NCBI GenBank assembly: GCA_023421075.1
Contig: JAEZUM010000086.1
Span: 1 to 16,362, forward strand
Reading direction: 5' to 3'
DNA from: Bacillota bacterium
GTDB lineage: Bacteria > Bacillota > Clostridia > Lachnospirales > Lachnospiraceae
DNA length: 16,362 bases
Shown: positions 6,950 to 13,158 of the stretch, piece by piece
How the letters are laid out: the number at the start of each line of letters is the position of its first letter
Position numbering within the stretch: position 1 is the stretch's first letter
The notes under the pieces: model-generated
What the model saw: only the letters and a program-made list of their open reading frames with translations
Databases searched by the model: none
What the model was told of the DNA's origin: nothing
Translations under genes and position numbers: made by a program

Positions 6950-7607
6950 AACAGAGGCTATGGAGATAGAGTTAATATCAGTAATCGTTAATTTAGGTAT
7001 GGGAAGTAAGATATTAAAAACATTCAAAAAACATGGAATTTTTGGCGGAACTATAGCATTAGCAAGGGGCACTGCAAACAACCGCATATGGGACTATTTG
7101 GGTCTTTCTGATATAAGAAAAGAAATAATATATATGGTTGCAGATAGAGAAACAGCATATCGAGCATTGGACATAGTGAATCTTGAATATAAGTTAGATA
7201 AGCCGAACCACGGTATTGCATTTACAACATCCGTTTGTACTACTGTGGGAACAAGAAAGTGTAAATGTGACAATGTGAAAATTGAAAGAGGTGAAGATAA
7301 TACGATGTATCAAGTAATAACTATCATTGTTGATAAAGGAAAAGCCGAGGATGTTATAGAGGCAGCAATTTCGGCAGGCTCAAAAGGAGGTACCATTATT
7401 AATGGAAGAGGTTCAGGAATTCATGAAACAAGTAAATTGTTTTCCATGGATGTTGAACCAGAAAAAGAAATTGTAATTATACTTTCAGAAGTAGATATGA
7501 CAGAATCTATAACATCTGTAATAAGAGAGAAATTGAATATTGATGAACCCGGAAAAGGTATTATTTATATTCAGGGTGTAAATAAGACATATGGTATTTT
7601 CAAATAA
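6939..7607 (+). CDS. Tandem PII-like regulator, partner of the DUF1538 protein
   Basis: A 222-residue protein with two PII-like (GlnB superfamily) domains, about 10-100 and 123-220. The duplication shows as GGTIALARG (36-44) versus GGTIINGRG (150-158) at the T-loop base, and KPNHGIAF (88-95) versus EPGKGIIY (203-210) at the C-terminal nucleotide-binding turn. A linker holds C100, C108 and C110, an unusual cysteine group. PII proteins sense ATP/ADP and other small ligands and block or open transporters by docking their T-loop. AAGGAGG at 6921-6927 fits the ATG at 6939 (11-base spacing) better than an in-frame TTG at 6930 only 2 bases away. The overlap with the DUF1538 gene suggests a transporter plus sensor pair. 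The ligand is unknown. Confidence 0.82.
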   Translation: MDSKTEAMEIELISVIVNLGMGSKILKTFKKHGIFGGTIALARGTANNRIWDYLGLSDIRKEIIYMVADRETAYRALDIVNLEYKLDKPNHGIAFTTSVCTTVGTRKCKCDNVKIERGEDNTMYQVITIIVDKGKAEDVIEAAISAGSKGGTIINGRGSGIHETSKLFSMDVEPEKEIVIILSEVDMTESITSVIREKLNIDEPGKGIIYIQGVNKTYGIFK

Positions 7608-7812
7608 TATTCATTGATATAATCCACTGTAGACAGTCGGTGATTAAATGTTAGATAAACTCCAAAGGAGGGTATATACTTCTTATTGATATTTGAAAAG
7701 TATTGATAACAGAGAAGTCCTGAGACGTAATTAAACGTTGAGAGTGTGAAACGCGTTTGCAACAATAGGTACTACAAACCATGTATTTTTGGGCTTTTCA
7801 AGCTCTTAAACG
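7608..7812. other. Right end of the element, non-coding
   Basis: About 200 bp between the PII-like gene and attR. No convincing terminator is seen after the cargo. It contains the right-end arm repeat at 7754-7764, repeated ATTGATA motifs (near 7613, 7683 and 7700), and GGGCTTTTC at 7791-7799 that is an inverted copy of 185-193 near the left end. This is plausibly integrase and Xis binding territory. Confidence 0.5.
7754..7764 (+). repeat. Right-end copy of the 11-bp arm repeat
   Basis: CGTTTGCAACA here is identical to the middle unit at 262-272. It is preceded by a degenerate half-unit (GTGTGAAACG at 7744-7753) and sits about 49 bp inside attR. Its presence near both ends supports an integrase or Xis binding role. 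Confidence 0.5.
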
Positions 7813-7828
7813 GTTCTCAAAGAGATAA
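7813..7828 (+). repeat. attR core (direct repeat of rpsI 3' end)
   Basis: This is the second copy of the 16-bp repeat. The core TCAAAGAGATAA lies at 7817-7828, with one C/T difference just before it. It is not part of a gene. It marks the right edge of the element; the sequence after it is the displaced chromosomal flank of rpsI, beginning almost at once with a long inverted repeat and a terminator-like stem. Confidence 0.88.
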
Positions 7829-7829
7829 G

Positions 7830-7978
7830 CAGTTACTTGCGAACAAAAACGCATATACAAAGCCCGGAATGCTTGCATTCACGGGCTTTTTTATATGCGT
7901 TTTTAGTTCGGTAGAACGCAAGAAATGACCGAATGACCGGAGGTCATGAGGTTCATGCCTTGTGTTCGCAAGTAACTG
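7830..7978. repeat. Outer inverted repeat around the hairpin, interrupted by a repeat module
   Basis: CAGTTACTTGCGAACA (7830-7845) is perfectly complementary to 7963-7978. Its right arm is split from the inner hairpin by about 57 bp bounded by two GTTCG copies (7906-7910 and 7965-7969). Removing the interruption would give one continuous stem of roughly 42 bp. Confidence 0.7.
7840..7910. terminator. 71-nt near-perfect hairpin, likely containing the native rpsI terminator
   Basis: Three stacked arms pair. Bases 7840-7857 pair with 7892-7910 with one bulged A. AAAGCCCG (7859-7866) pairs with CGGGCTTT (7882-7889). GAATGC (7867-7872) pairs with GCATTC (7875-7880) over a TT loop. The inner GC-rich stem followed by TTTTTT is a good terminator. 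It lies 31 bp past attR, where the rpsI terminator would be before insertion. Confidence 0.75.
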
Positions 7979-8217
7979 ATTGTATTGTATGCATGACATA
8001 GTCATCTCTGGATGGCGCAGATAATACGTAGGAAGTTCGCAAGTGATGACCGAACAGAAGCGAAGCGGAAGCGAGGTTCATCTCAGGATAACGCTGATAA
8101 TACTATCTTGTAGAGATACAAAGCCGGAATGCTTTGGACCCAAGGCTTATTTTTGTTTTAATTGCGTAAGTATGCAAGACATGACCGAGAAGAAGCAAAG
8201 CGAAATTGGCGGAGTTA
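7914..8217 (+). repeat. Three dispersed GCAAG..ATGACCGA repeat modules
   Basis: Modules begin near 7918, 8039 and 8173. They share GCAAGnnATGACCGA followed, after about 18 variable bases, by GAGGTTCAT or a decayed form. A second repeat, TCATCTC.GGAT..CGC.GATAATAC, occurs at 8002-8027 and 8079-8103. A terminator-like AAGCCGGAATGC segment at 8119-8150 resembles 7859-7890, so the stretch looks like a decayed duplication of about 260 bp. No credible gene lies in it. Confidence 0.6.
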
Positions 8218-8543
8218 TCAAGTTGTTATATACTGCGATTTTGGGCATAAAAAGAGATGATGAGTCCTCATGCCCAACTATTAAATAAAACAGGAACAAA
8301 AAGGGCTGTAATTGGGCATATAAGAAGAGAAAGATGTAAAATGTCCAAAAATACAGACTTTAGTGGGCAATAATATAAAAAGTTAGACTCTATACCCAAA
8401 TCTACCTGTATGAACAATAAAATATGATAGTTTTCCATCGTAAAAAATTAGAAGATGTCTATAAAATAATGAGTATAGGATTTAGTCGACCCAATCAGTG
8501 TTTTACACTTACCGGCCTGAATGATGTGTATGCTATTTGAAAT
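8218..8543. other. Intergenic stretch without a gene
   Basis: It holds one inverted repeat, TTGGGCAT (8241-8248) with ATGCCCAA (8270-8277), lacking a T-run, and several GGGCAT/GGGCAA motifs (near 8313 and 8365). Otherwise it is AT-rich sequence in which I see no supported gene or promoter. Confidence 0.4.
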
Positions 8544-9326
8544 CTATAGAAAATAATGCTGTATTAGCTTTTCAACCACTTGAGTATCGAGAGGGTTATT
8601 CTTTGTTTCGAATGTAGTAATCAGATTGATAGAAGGAGTTAATCCATGAGAGTTGTAGAGTTGAAGCTTGGAGAAAGTACTTTTAGAATAGGACGGATCA
8701 TCCATCATACCAAAGTGTTCCCAATAAAATAGATTTCCGGTCTTCGGATGACGCACAGTAAAATCAGGGAAAAATATAGTATCTCCTAAAACAAGAGCAC
8801 ATTCGTAGCGAAAAGGGATTTTATTGATGAAAAGTGCCATATCGATGATGGCTTCCGATTTAGAACGAACGATGTTACCGGAAAGGCATTTATGAATAAG
8901 CTGTTCTGGGTGGTTTTTACTGTGGTCGTAGGATGAATTAATCCATTGTAGAATTTCTTCAGAGAATGATTTGAAATGAGGGGTTAATAGCTCATTGTAT
9001 CCAGATGTATTACTTAGCAGGTGATTGACTTTTTCATGGTTAGGATCATATTGTCTCAGATAGGATGTAATTGCCTTTTGTTTATAAAGCAGGTCTTCTA
9101 ATAAAGAGGTATAGTATTTTTTTACTGCCAGCTCTTCAGCAATTCCTCGTTCCTTCTTAGAAATGTAACATAGTTTGTCTCCGTTACTCATATACCACTT
9201 CGAATATTTTCCGTTCTTAGTGCAAATTAGAGTGCCATTTGGATAGTTCTTGATTTGCTTTTGTAAGGAATGAATTTCCTTTTTGAGCCGTATATTCTCG
9301 GCATAGATTTGATCATGAAGCGTCAT
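8544..9326 (-). CDS. PD-(D/E)XK nuclease-like protein, orphan
   Basis: A 260-residue protein with an N-terminal coiled coil (about 8-27), a middle helical region, and a C-terminal fold that looks like a PD-(D/E)XK nuclease core. The supporting motifs are SKSEAIID (E158), then YECALVLGDTIFFPDF (D188), and FYWEHFG (E203, H204), followed by basic K217 and K220. No methyltransferase or specificity partner is next to it. An AAAGGAGG site lies 6 bases before the ATG. It is transcribed toward the displaced rpsI flank. The nuclease reading is motif-based inference; it might instead be a non-catalytic DNA-binding protein. Confidence 0.75.
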   Translation of the reverse strand: MTLHDQIYAENIRLKKEIHSLQKQIKNYPNGTLICTKNGKYSKWYMSNGDKLCYISKKERGIAEELAVKKYYTSLLEDLLYKQKAITSYLRQYDPNHEKVNHLLSNTSGYNELLTPHFKSFSEEILQWINSSYDHSKNHPEQLIHKCLSGNIVRSKSEAIIDMALFINKIPFRYECALVLGDTIFFPDFTVRHPKTGNLFYWEHFGMMDDPSYSKSTFSKLQLYNSHGLTPSINLITTFETKNNPLDTQVVEKLIQHYFL

Positions 9327-9402
9327 AAGACACCTCCTTTTTCAGAAAGTTGATTAAGAATAGGATTACATTATAACATGAAGAATAGGCAGTTTGCAAT
9401 CG

Positions 9403-9505
9403 ATATCATGTATATCATGACAACCCTGCATATCATGTATATCATGACAACCCTACTTATCATGTATATCTAGACAACAGGCATATCATGTATATCTTGA
9501 CTGCC
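9403..9505. repeat. Four tandem ~27-bp repeats
   Basis: Units begin at 9403, 9430, 9457 and 9483. Each starts with (A/T)TATCATGTATATC; the first two continue with ATGACAACCCT and the last two decay. They lie about 77 bp upstream of the PD-(D/E)XK gene start. No unique spacers are present, so this is not a CRISPR array. Confidence 0.85.
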
Positions 9506-9615
9506 ATTCAGGTACTTGGACAAGATGTGTAAAACAATGAAATGAAGAGATAGAATTACATTGACTCCATAGGAATAAACAATTACCCTATGATACTGGA
9601 TCTTATGAGACCTTT
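9506..9615. other. Intergenic stretch, nothing recognised
   Basis: Unique AT-rich sequence between two repeat families. I see no gene, terminator or convincing promoter in it. Confidence 0.4.
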
Positions 9616-9786
9616 AAAAATTCTGTGGGTTTGACATATCATAAAAATTCTTTGGGATTATATGACATATCATAATATTCTGTTAGGTCAATTGAAAAGG
9701 TAACTTCCACTTTGAAAGAGTAAGGGGGGTGGAAATTAATTTTTCAATCCTCATAATATTCTGTTAATTGACATATCATAATATTC
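9616..9786 (+). repeat. Repeats of GACATATCATAATATTC type upstream of the T-box
   Basis: Full copies of (T)TGACATATCATAA.ATTC start at 9631, 9662 and 9768. A partial copy, TCATAATATTCTGTTA, lies at 9751-9766, and a degenerate half-unit (AAAAATTCTGTGGGT) at 9616. The first two are spaced about 31 bp. Each contains a TTGACA-like hexamer or close variant, so they may be old promoter duplications or regulator sites. Confidence 0.7.
9691..9748. repeat. 58-bp symmetric hairpin inside the repeat array
   Basis: ATTGAAAA (9691-9698) pairs with TTTTCAAT (9741-9748), and TTCCAC (9705-9710) pairs with GTGGAA (9729-9734). The two internal spacers are both 6 bases. On both sides lies the same sequence, CATAATATTCTGTTA (9671-9685 and 9752-9766). 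Confidence 0.65.
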
Positions 9787-9790
9787 CCTA

Positions 9791-9819
9791 TTGACAAATC
9801 CATCAAATAAGTTTATTAT
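9791..9819 (+). promoter_or_regulatory. Promoter of the T-box/alaA transcript
   Basis: TTGACA (9791-9796) and TATTAT (9814-9819) are spaced by 17 bases, predicting a start near 9826, just before T-box stem I. Confidence 0.7.
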
Positions 9820-9825
9820 TGCATT

Positions 9826-10126
9826 TAATATTTGCAAAGGCAGTGACGAAAAGGAGTACATATTTTCTGATCGACAGAGAGAGAATGGTTGGTGCAAATT
9901 CTCGTGAGGAATGTATGGAAGCAGTTTCTGAGCCATGAACCGAACAACGAACAATTCGTTCAGTAGATTTCATCGGGATCCCGCCCGTTATAGCGGAATC
10001 GGTTTATCCTTGCCTAAGGACAGGAGAGGATGGAACTGAGTAGAGAGCAGAGATTTCTCTGAATTTAGGTGGTAACACGGATTAATAATTCGCCCTAAGC
10101 TGACACAGGTTGGCTTAGGGTTTTTT
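9826..10126 (+). promoter_or_regulatory. T-box riboswitch, predicted alanine (GCA) specifier
   Basis: The T-box motif AGGTGGTAACACGG lies at 10067-10080, with UGGU for tRNA acceptor pairing, and GACAGAGAGA...GGTTGGTG stem I elements at about 9873-9894. Stem I base: GGC/GCC and GAAA/UUUC helices flank a K-turn-like AGUGA/UGA. This leaves an AGUA-containing left loop and GGAAGCAG as the right specifier loop. GAA is thus followed by GCA (9921-9923), an alanine codon. The terminator CCCTAAGC (10093-10100)/GCTTAGGG (10113-10120) plus TTTTTT competes with antiterminator TTAGG (10065-10069)/CCTAA (10094-10098). Uncharged tRNA-Ala would favour read-through into alaA. Confidence 0.92.
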
Positions 10127-10209
10127 GTTGCAATTTATTAGCTTGAAAGGGAGATTAAATTCTCCGTAGTAACCATAATTAAGGTCAAAATTCTGAAAGG
10201 AGAATTAAT

Positions 10210-11427
10210 ATGAGATTGATCGGAAAGACAAAAAAGCTTGAAAATGTTGCGTATGATGTGAGAGGACCCGTCGTGAACGAAGCGGATCGTATGATCGAAC
10301 AGGGAATCAAAATCATGAAATTAAACATCGGTAATCCGGCACCCTTTGGATTCGAAGCACCAAATGAGGTGGTTCGTGATATGATGGCGAACCTGACACT
10401 ATCAGAGGGATATTCTGATTCGAAGGGTATCTTCTCCGCCAGAAAAGCAATCATGCAGTATTGTCAGTTAAAAAACATTCCGAATGTGGGAATGAATGAT
10501 ATCTATACCGGTAACGGCGTCAGCGAAATGATTTCTATGGCAATGCAGGGACTGCTTGATAATGGGGATGAGATTCTGATCCCCTCACCTGATTATCCTC
10601 TTTGGACGGCGGCCGCAACCTTAGCCGGAGGAACTGTAGTTCATTATGTATGTGATGAACAGGCTGATTGGAATCCGGATATTGATGATATCAGAAAGAA
10701 AGTTACCGAGCGAACGAAGGGTATCGTAATCATCAATCCGAACAATCCAACCGGTGCTCTCTATCCTAAGGAAATCCTGGAACAAATCGTAGAGATCGCA
10801 AGAGAGCATGAGCTGATTATCTTCTCCGATGAAATATATGACAGACTGGTTATGGATGACCGAGAACATATCTCCATAGCCTCTCTGGCACCTGATTTAT
10901 TTACCGTAACCTTTAACGGATTATCTAAATCACACCGAATCGCAGGTTACCGTGTCGGTTGGATGTGCCTCTGCGGTGATAAGTCGAAGGCACAAGGCTA
11001 TATAGAAGGTTTAAATATGCTTTCCTCCATGCGTCTCTGCTCCAATGTACCGGCACAGCAGATTATCCAGACCGCCTTAGGTGGATACCAGAGCTCGGAT
11101 GAGTTATTGCTTCCCGGTGGTCGTATCTATGAGCAACGTGAATATGTTATGGAGCGCCTGAGTAATATTCCTGGGATCACGGCTGTGAAGCCGAAAGCAG
11201 CCTTTTATATCTTTCCTAAGATTGATACGAAGAGATATAAGATATTTGATGATGAGAAGTTTGTTCTTGATTTCCTAAAGGAGCAGCATGTACTTATGGT
11301 ACACGGTGGGGGCTTTAACTGGAAGGAACCGGATCATTTTAGAATAGTATATCTTCCGAGAGTCGAGGAATTAAAGGTGGCTATGGATAAGCTGGAGCTG
11401 TTCCTGAAAGGCTACAAAGGACAATAG
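10210..11427 (+). CDS. alaA: Alanine aminotransferase, AlaA type
   Basis: PLP-dependent fold-type I enzyme of 405 residues, the same length as E. coli AlaA and close to it throughout as I recall that sequence (LNIGNPAPFGF, GYSDSKG, SPDYPLWTAA, INPNNPTGA, MLSSMRLC, PGGR.YEQR). It should transfer an amino group between glutamate and pyruvate to make alanine. Key residues are visible: N179 in NPNNPTG, D207 and Y210 in SDEIY, and the Schiff-base lysine K240 in FNGLSK. AAAGGAG precedes the ATG by 8 bases. It stands directly behind a T-box with a predicted alanine specifier, so the sequence implies induction by alanine starvation. Broad aspartate- or valine-type specificity cannot be excluded, but the leader supports alanine. 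Confidence 0.93.
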   Translation: MRLIGKTKKLENVAYDVRGPVVNEADRMIEQGIKIMKLNIGNPAPFGFEAPNEVVRDMMANLTLSEGYSDSKGIFSARKAIMQYCQLKNIPNVGMNDIYTGNGVSEMISMAMQGLLDNGDEILIPSPDYPLWTAAATLAGGTVVHYVCDEQADWNPDIDDIRKKVTERTKGIVIINPNNPTGALYPKEILEQIVEIAREHELIIFSDEIYDRLVMDDREHISIASLAPDLFTVTFNGLSKSHRIAGYRVGWMCLCGDKSKAQGYIEGLNMLSSMRLCSNVPAQQIIQTALGGYQSSDELLLPGGRIYEQREYVMERLSNIPGITAVKPKAAFYIFPKIDTKRYKIFDDEKFVLDFLKEQHVLMVHGGGFNWKEPDHFRIVYLPRVEELKVAMDKLELFLKGYKGQ

Positions 11428-11538
11428 CATCAGAGAATATCATAACAGGATTCATATTTTTTGCTGGATTAGCAGGAGGAATCGGGATATAATGTTGAGG
11501 TTGCAGGATAAAGGATTATATAATTAGTGAGGATTATA

Positions 11539-12210
11539 ATGAGAAGAGTAGGTAGTTTGAAGGATATCTCGGACGGAAAGCTTTACGATTGGAAGGATAC
11601 GGTGGAGGTAGGTTGTGACGGCTGTCAGGGTAGTGCTGCGTGCTGTCGTGGGATGGGTCGGTCTATTGTATTGGACCCCTATGATATCTATCGTATTACA
11701 ACGAATATGGATATTACCTTTGAACAGCTCCTGGCTCATATGGTTGAGTTAAATGTAGTAGACGGAGTTATTCTCCCCAATCTGAAAATGGCGGGCGAGA
11801 ACGAGTCCTGCGTATTTCTGGATCAGGACGGAAGGTGCACTATTCATTCCTATCGACCGGGGATCTGCAGAATATTTCCGCTGGGTAGATATTACGAGGA
11901 GCATGATTTTAAGTATATCCTGCAGATCAATGAATGCCCATGCAAGACTACGGAGAGAATCAAAGCCGGTAAATGGGTCGATACCCCCAACCTGGCCAGG
12001 AATAAGCAGTTTCTGGTTGATTGGCATTACTTCCTGAACGAAGTGGAGATCCTGATTAAGAATACCAAGGATGAGAATGCAATAAAGAATATTAATCTTT
12101 ATCTGCTGAATCAGTTCTATGGAAGGAAGTATGAGGGGGATTTGGATTTCTACCAACAATTTCATGACCGTTACCGGGAGGCACGAGGAACATTGATGCC
12201 GGAGACATAA
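11539..12210 (+). CDS. YkgJ-family cysteine-cluster protein
   Basis: A 223-residue cytosolic protein with the YkgJ-type zinc/iron-chelating pattern. C26 and C29 with C35-C36 form the N-terminal CxxC...CC cluster. C91 and C100 follow, then the signature RPGICRIFPLG (C110), and a C-terminal ECPC. The family probably binds an Fe-S cluster or zinc; the biochemical role is unknown. I prefer the ATG at 11539 because GAGG (11529-11532) lies 6 bases upstream; an in-frame GTG at 11527 would add four residues. It follows alaA by 111 bp. A lone TATAAT (11488-11493) with a poor -35 suggests it could have its own weak promoter or be read through from alaA. Confidence 0.88.
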   Translation: MRRVGSLKDISDGKLYDWKDTVEVGCDGCQGSAACCRGMGRSIVLDPYDIYRITTNMDITFEQLLAHMVELNVVDGVILPNLKMAGENESCVFLDQDGRCTIHSYRPGICRIFPLGRYYEEHDFKYILQINECPCKTTERIKAGKWVDTPNLARNKQFLVDWHYFLNEVEILIKNTKDENAIKNINLYLLNQFYGRKYEGDLDFYQQFHDRYREARGTLMPET

Positions 12211-12252
12211 TATAACGAGTGGAGTATCATATCCATCCATTATGAGTTCTGT

Positions 12253-12408
12253 ATATTGACAATTATGCTTAGCAGATTTTCTGCTGCCATAAAGAATGAA
12301 ACCGCTTAGGTGATGATATACTTCTCTACAGTAGGCAGATTAAATATAGATATCTGATACTTAAGAGGCAGCAAATCAATCCACTAAGCGGTTTTTATCT
12401 GTCAATAT
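12253..12408. terminator. Structured convergent intergenic region with terminator stem
   Basis: AAACCGCTTAG (12299-12309) pairs perfectly with CTAAGCGGTTT (12384-12394), followed by TT, enclosing 74 bases. An outer pair, ATATTGACA (12253-12261) with TGTCAATAT (12400-12408), brackets it. A side hairpin, AGCAGA (12271-12276) with TCTGCT (12280-12285), lies within. It sits between convergent genes, so bidirectional termination is the simplest role; the long loop leaves room for a structured RNA. Confidence 0.55.
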
Positions 12409-12451
12409 TTTATTTTGGCGGAAGAAGCATTGGAGCCTATTATTATATGTC

Positions 12452-13078
12452 TTATTTCTGATAGATTAATTTCTGTGAGATACGCAGATTGAAGAAATGT
12501 ATAATAGGTCCCAAACCGAATGCACACAGGAAGGTTCCGAGACCGATTAAGCCGCCTGTCAGAAGACAGATTGCAGTACAGGTTGCATCACAAATCATAC
12601 GGCACCAGAAATAAGGAAGCTTAGGGATACGCTCGTCCATGATCAGTGCCACACTGTCATAGGGAGCTATTCCTGCATCTGAGGTCTGATATAAGGAAAC
12701 ACCGAAGCTTATGACCAATACGCCAAGAATTACAAAAGGTAATTGCTCAAGGAAGGTCTGTGGGGGTGAAAGGATACGATTGGACAGCGATATGAAGAAT
12801 TCGGCTACATATCCGATTAAGAACCAGTTAGCAAAGGTTCCTATGCCAATAAACTTTCTTCCCCAGGCAATTTCAATGAGAAATATAAAGGTGTTAATCA
12901 GGATCAGAAAAGTGGAAAAGGATAGCTTGAGTGATTCTGATACGGATAGGATCATAGCGGAAAAGGGATCGTTTCCCATGCCGGAGGTTTTAAAAAGGCA
13001 AACTCCGAGGCTGATCAAAATATTGCCGATGATCATCCAGATCATCCTGCGTTTATTGATTTTATTAAATTTGAACAT
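12452..13078 (-). CDS. yczE: YczE-type integral membrane protein
   Basis: A 208-residue protein with about five or six hydrophobic segments and a short basic N-terminus. It shows an internal repeat typical of the YczE/YitT group: GVCLFKTSGMGNDPFSAM at 25-42 and GVSLYQTSDAGIAPYDSV at 126-143. Function of the family is not established; B. subtilis YczE was linked, as I recall, to production of a secreted lipopeptide, which does not obviously apply here. GGAG lies 7 bases before the ATG. It lies 80 bp downstream of the SDR gene on the same strand; a TACCAG/CTGGTA hairpin (13116-13142) lies in the gap, so cotranscription may be partial. Confidence 0.85.
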   Translation of the reverse strand: MFKFNKINKRRMIWMIIGNILISLGVCLFKTSGMGNDPFSAMILSVSESLKLSFSTFLILINTFIFLIEIAWGRKFIGIGTFANWFLIGYVAEFFISLSNRILSPPQTFLEQLPFVILGVLVISFGVSLYQTSDAGIAPYDSVALIMDERIPKLPYFWCRMICDATCTAICLLTGGLIGLGTFLCAFGLGPIIHFFNLRISQKLIYQK

Positions 13079-13158
13079 TGTTTAACTCCATTACGAAGGT
13101 CGTGAACTGACAACATACCAGTTATACCTCAGGAGTCTGGTAAATGTCAATGATATTT

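Larger units (their letters stand above)
146..7828. mobile_element. Integrative and mobilizable element inserted at the 3' end of rpsI
   Basis: The segment is bounded by a 16-bp near-identical direct repeat (146-161 and 7813-7828). It contains an integrase next to the left end, a divergent XRE repressor, a small HTH protein, a RepA-like ATPase, a MobV relaxase and a non-essential cargo pair. Composition is more AT-rich than the flanking chromosome. It lacks conjugation (VirB4, VirD4, VirB6) and phage structural genes, so it fits an IME that depends on a helper for transfer. Integration at the 3' end of a ribosomal protein gene, restoring the last codons, is a known habit of tyrosine integrases of genomic islands. 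The boundaries are read directly; mobility is inferred. Confidence 0.88.

Noticed and set aside
7608..7710. ATTGATA motifs as a defined Xis binding array
   Set aside because: The motifs are short, irregularly spaced and easily expected by chance in AT-rich DNA.
146..7828. Classification as a full conjugative element or prophage
   Set aside because: No VirB4, VirD4, other secretion genes or phage structural genes are present; the only transfer gene is a relaxase.
7746..7928. Open frame across attR and the long hairpin
   Set aside because: It would translate the arm repeat, att core and terminator hairpin, so it is a by-product of structured non-coding DNA.
8043..8288. Open reading frame of 81 codons in the rpsI flank
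   Set aside because: It runs through the duplicated repeat modules and a degenerate terminator stem, lacks a good ribosome binding site and has no recognisable protein pattern.
9403..9505. Possible CRISPR array
   Set aside because: Units are directly adjacent with no unique spacers, and no cas genes are nearby.
9921..9926. GUU (valine) as T-box specifier
   Set aside because: In the stem I pairing I can build, these bases fall in the helix pairing UUUC with GAAA, while GCA follows the GAA loop motif as expected.
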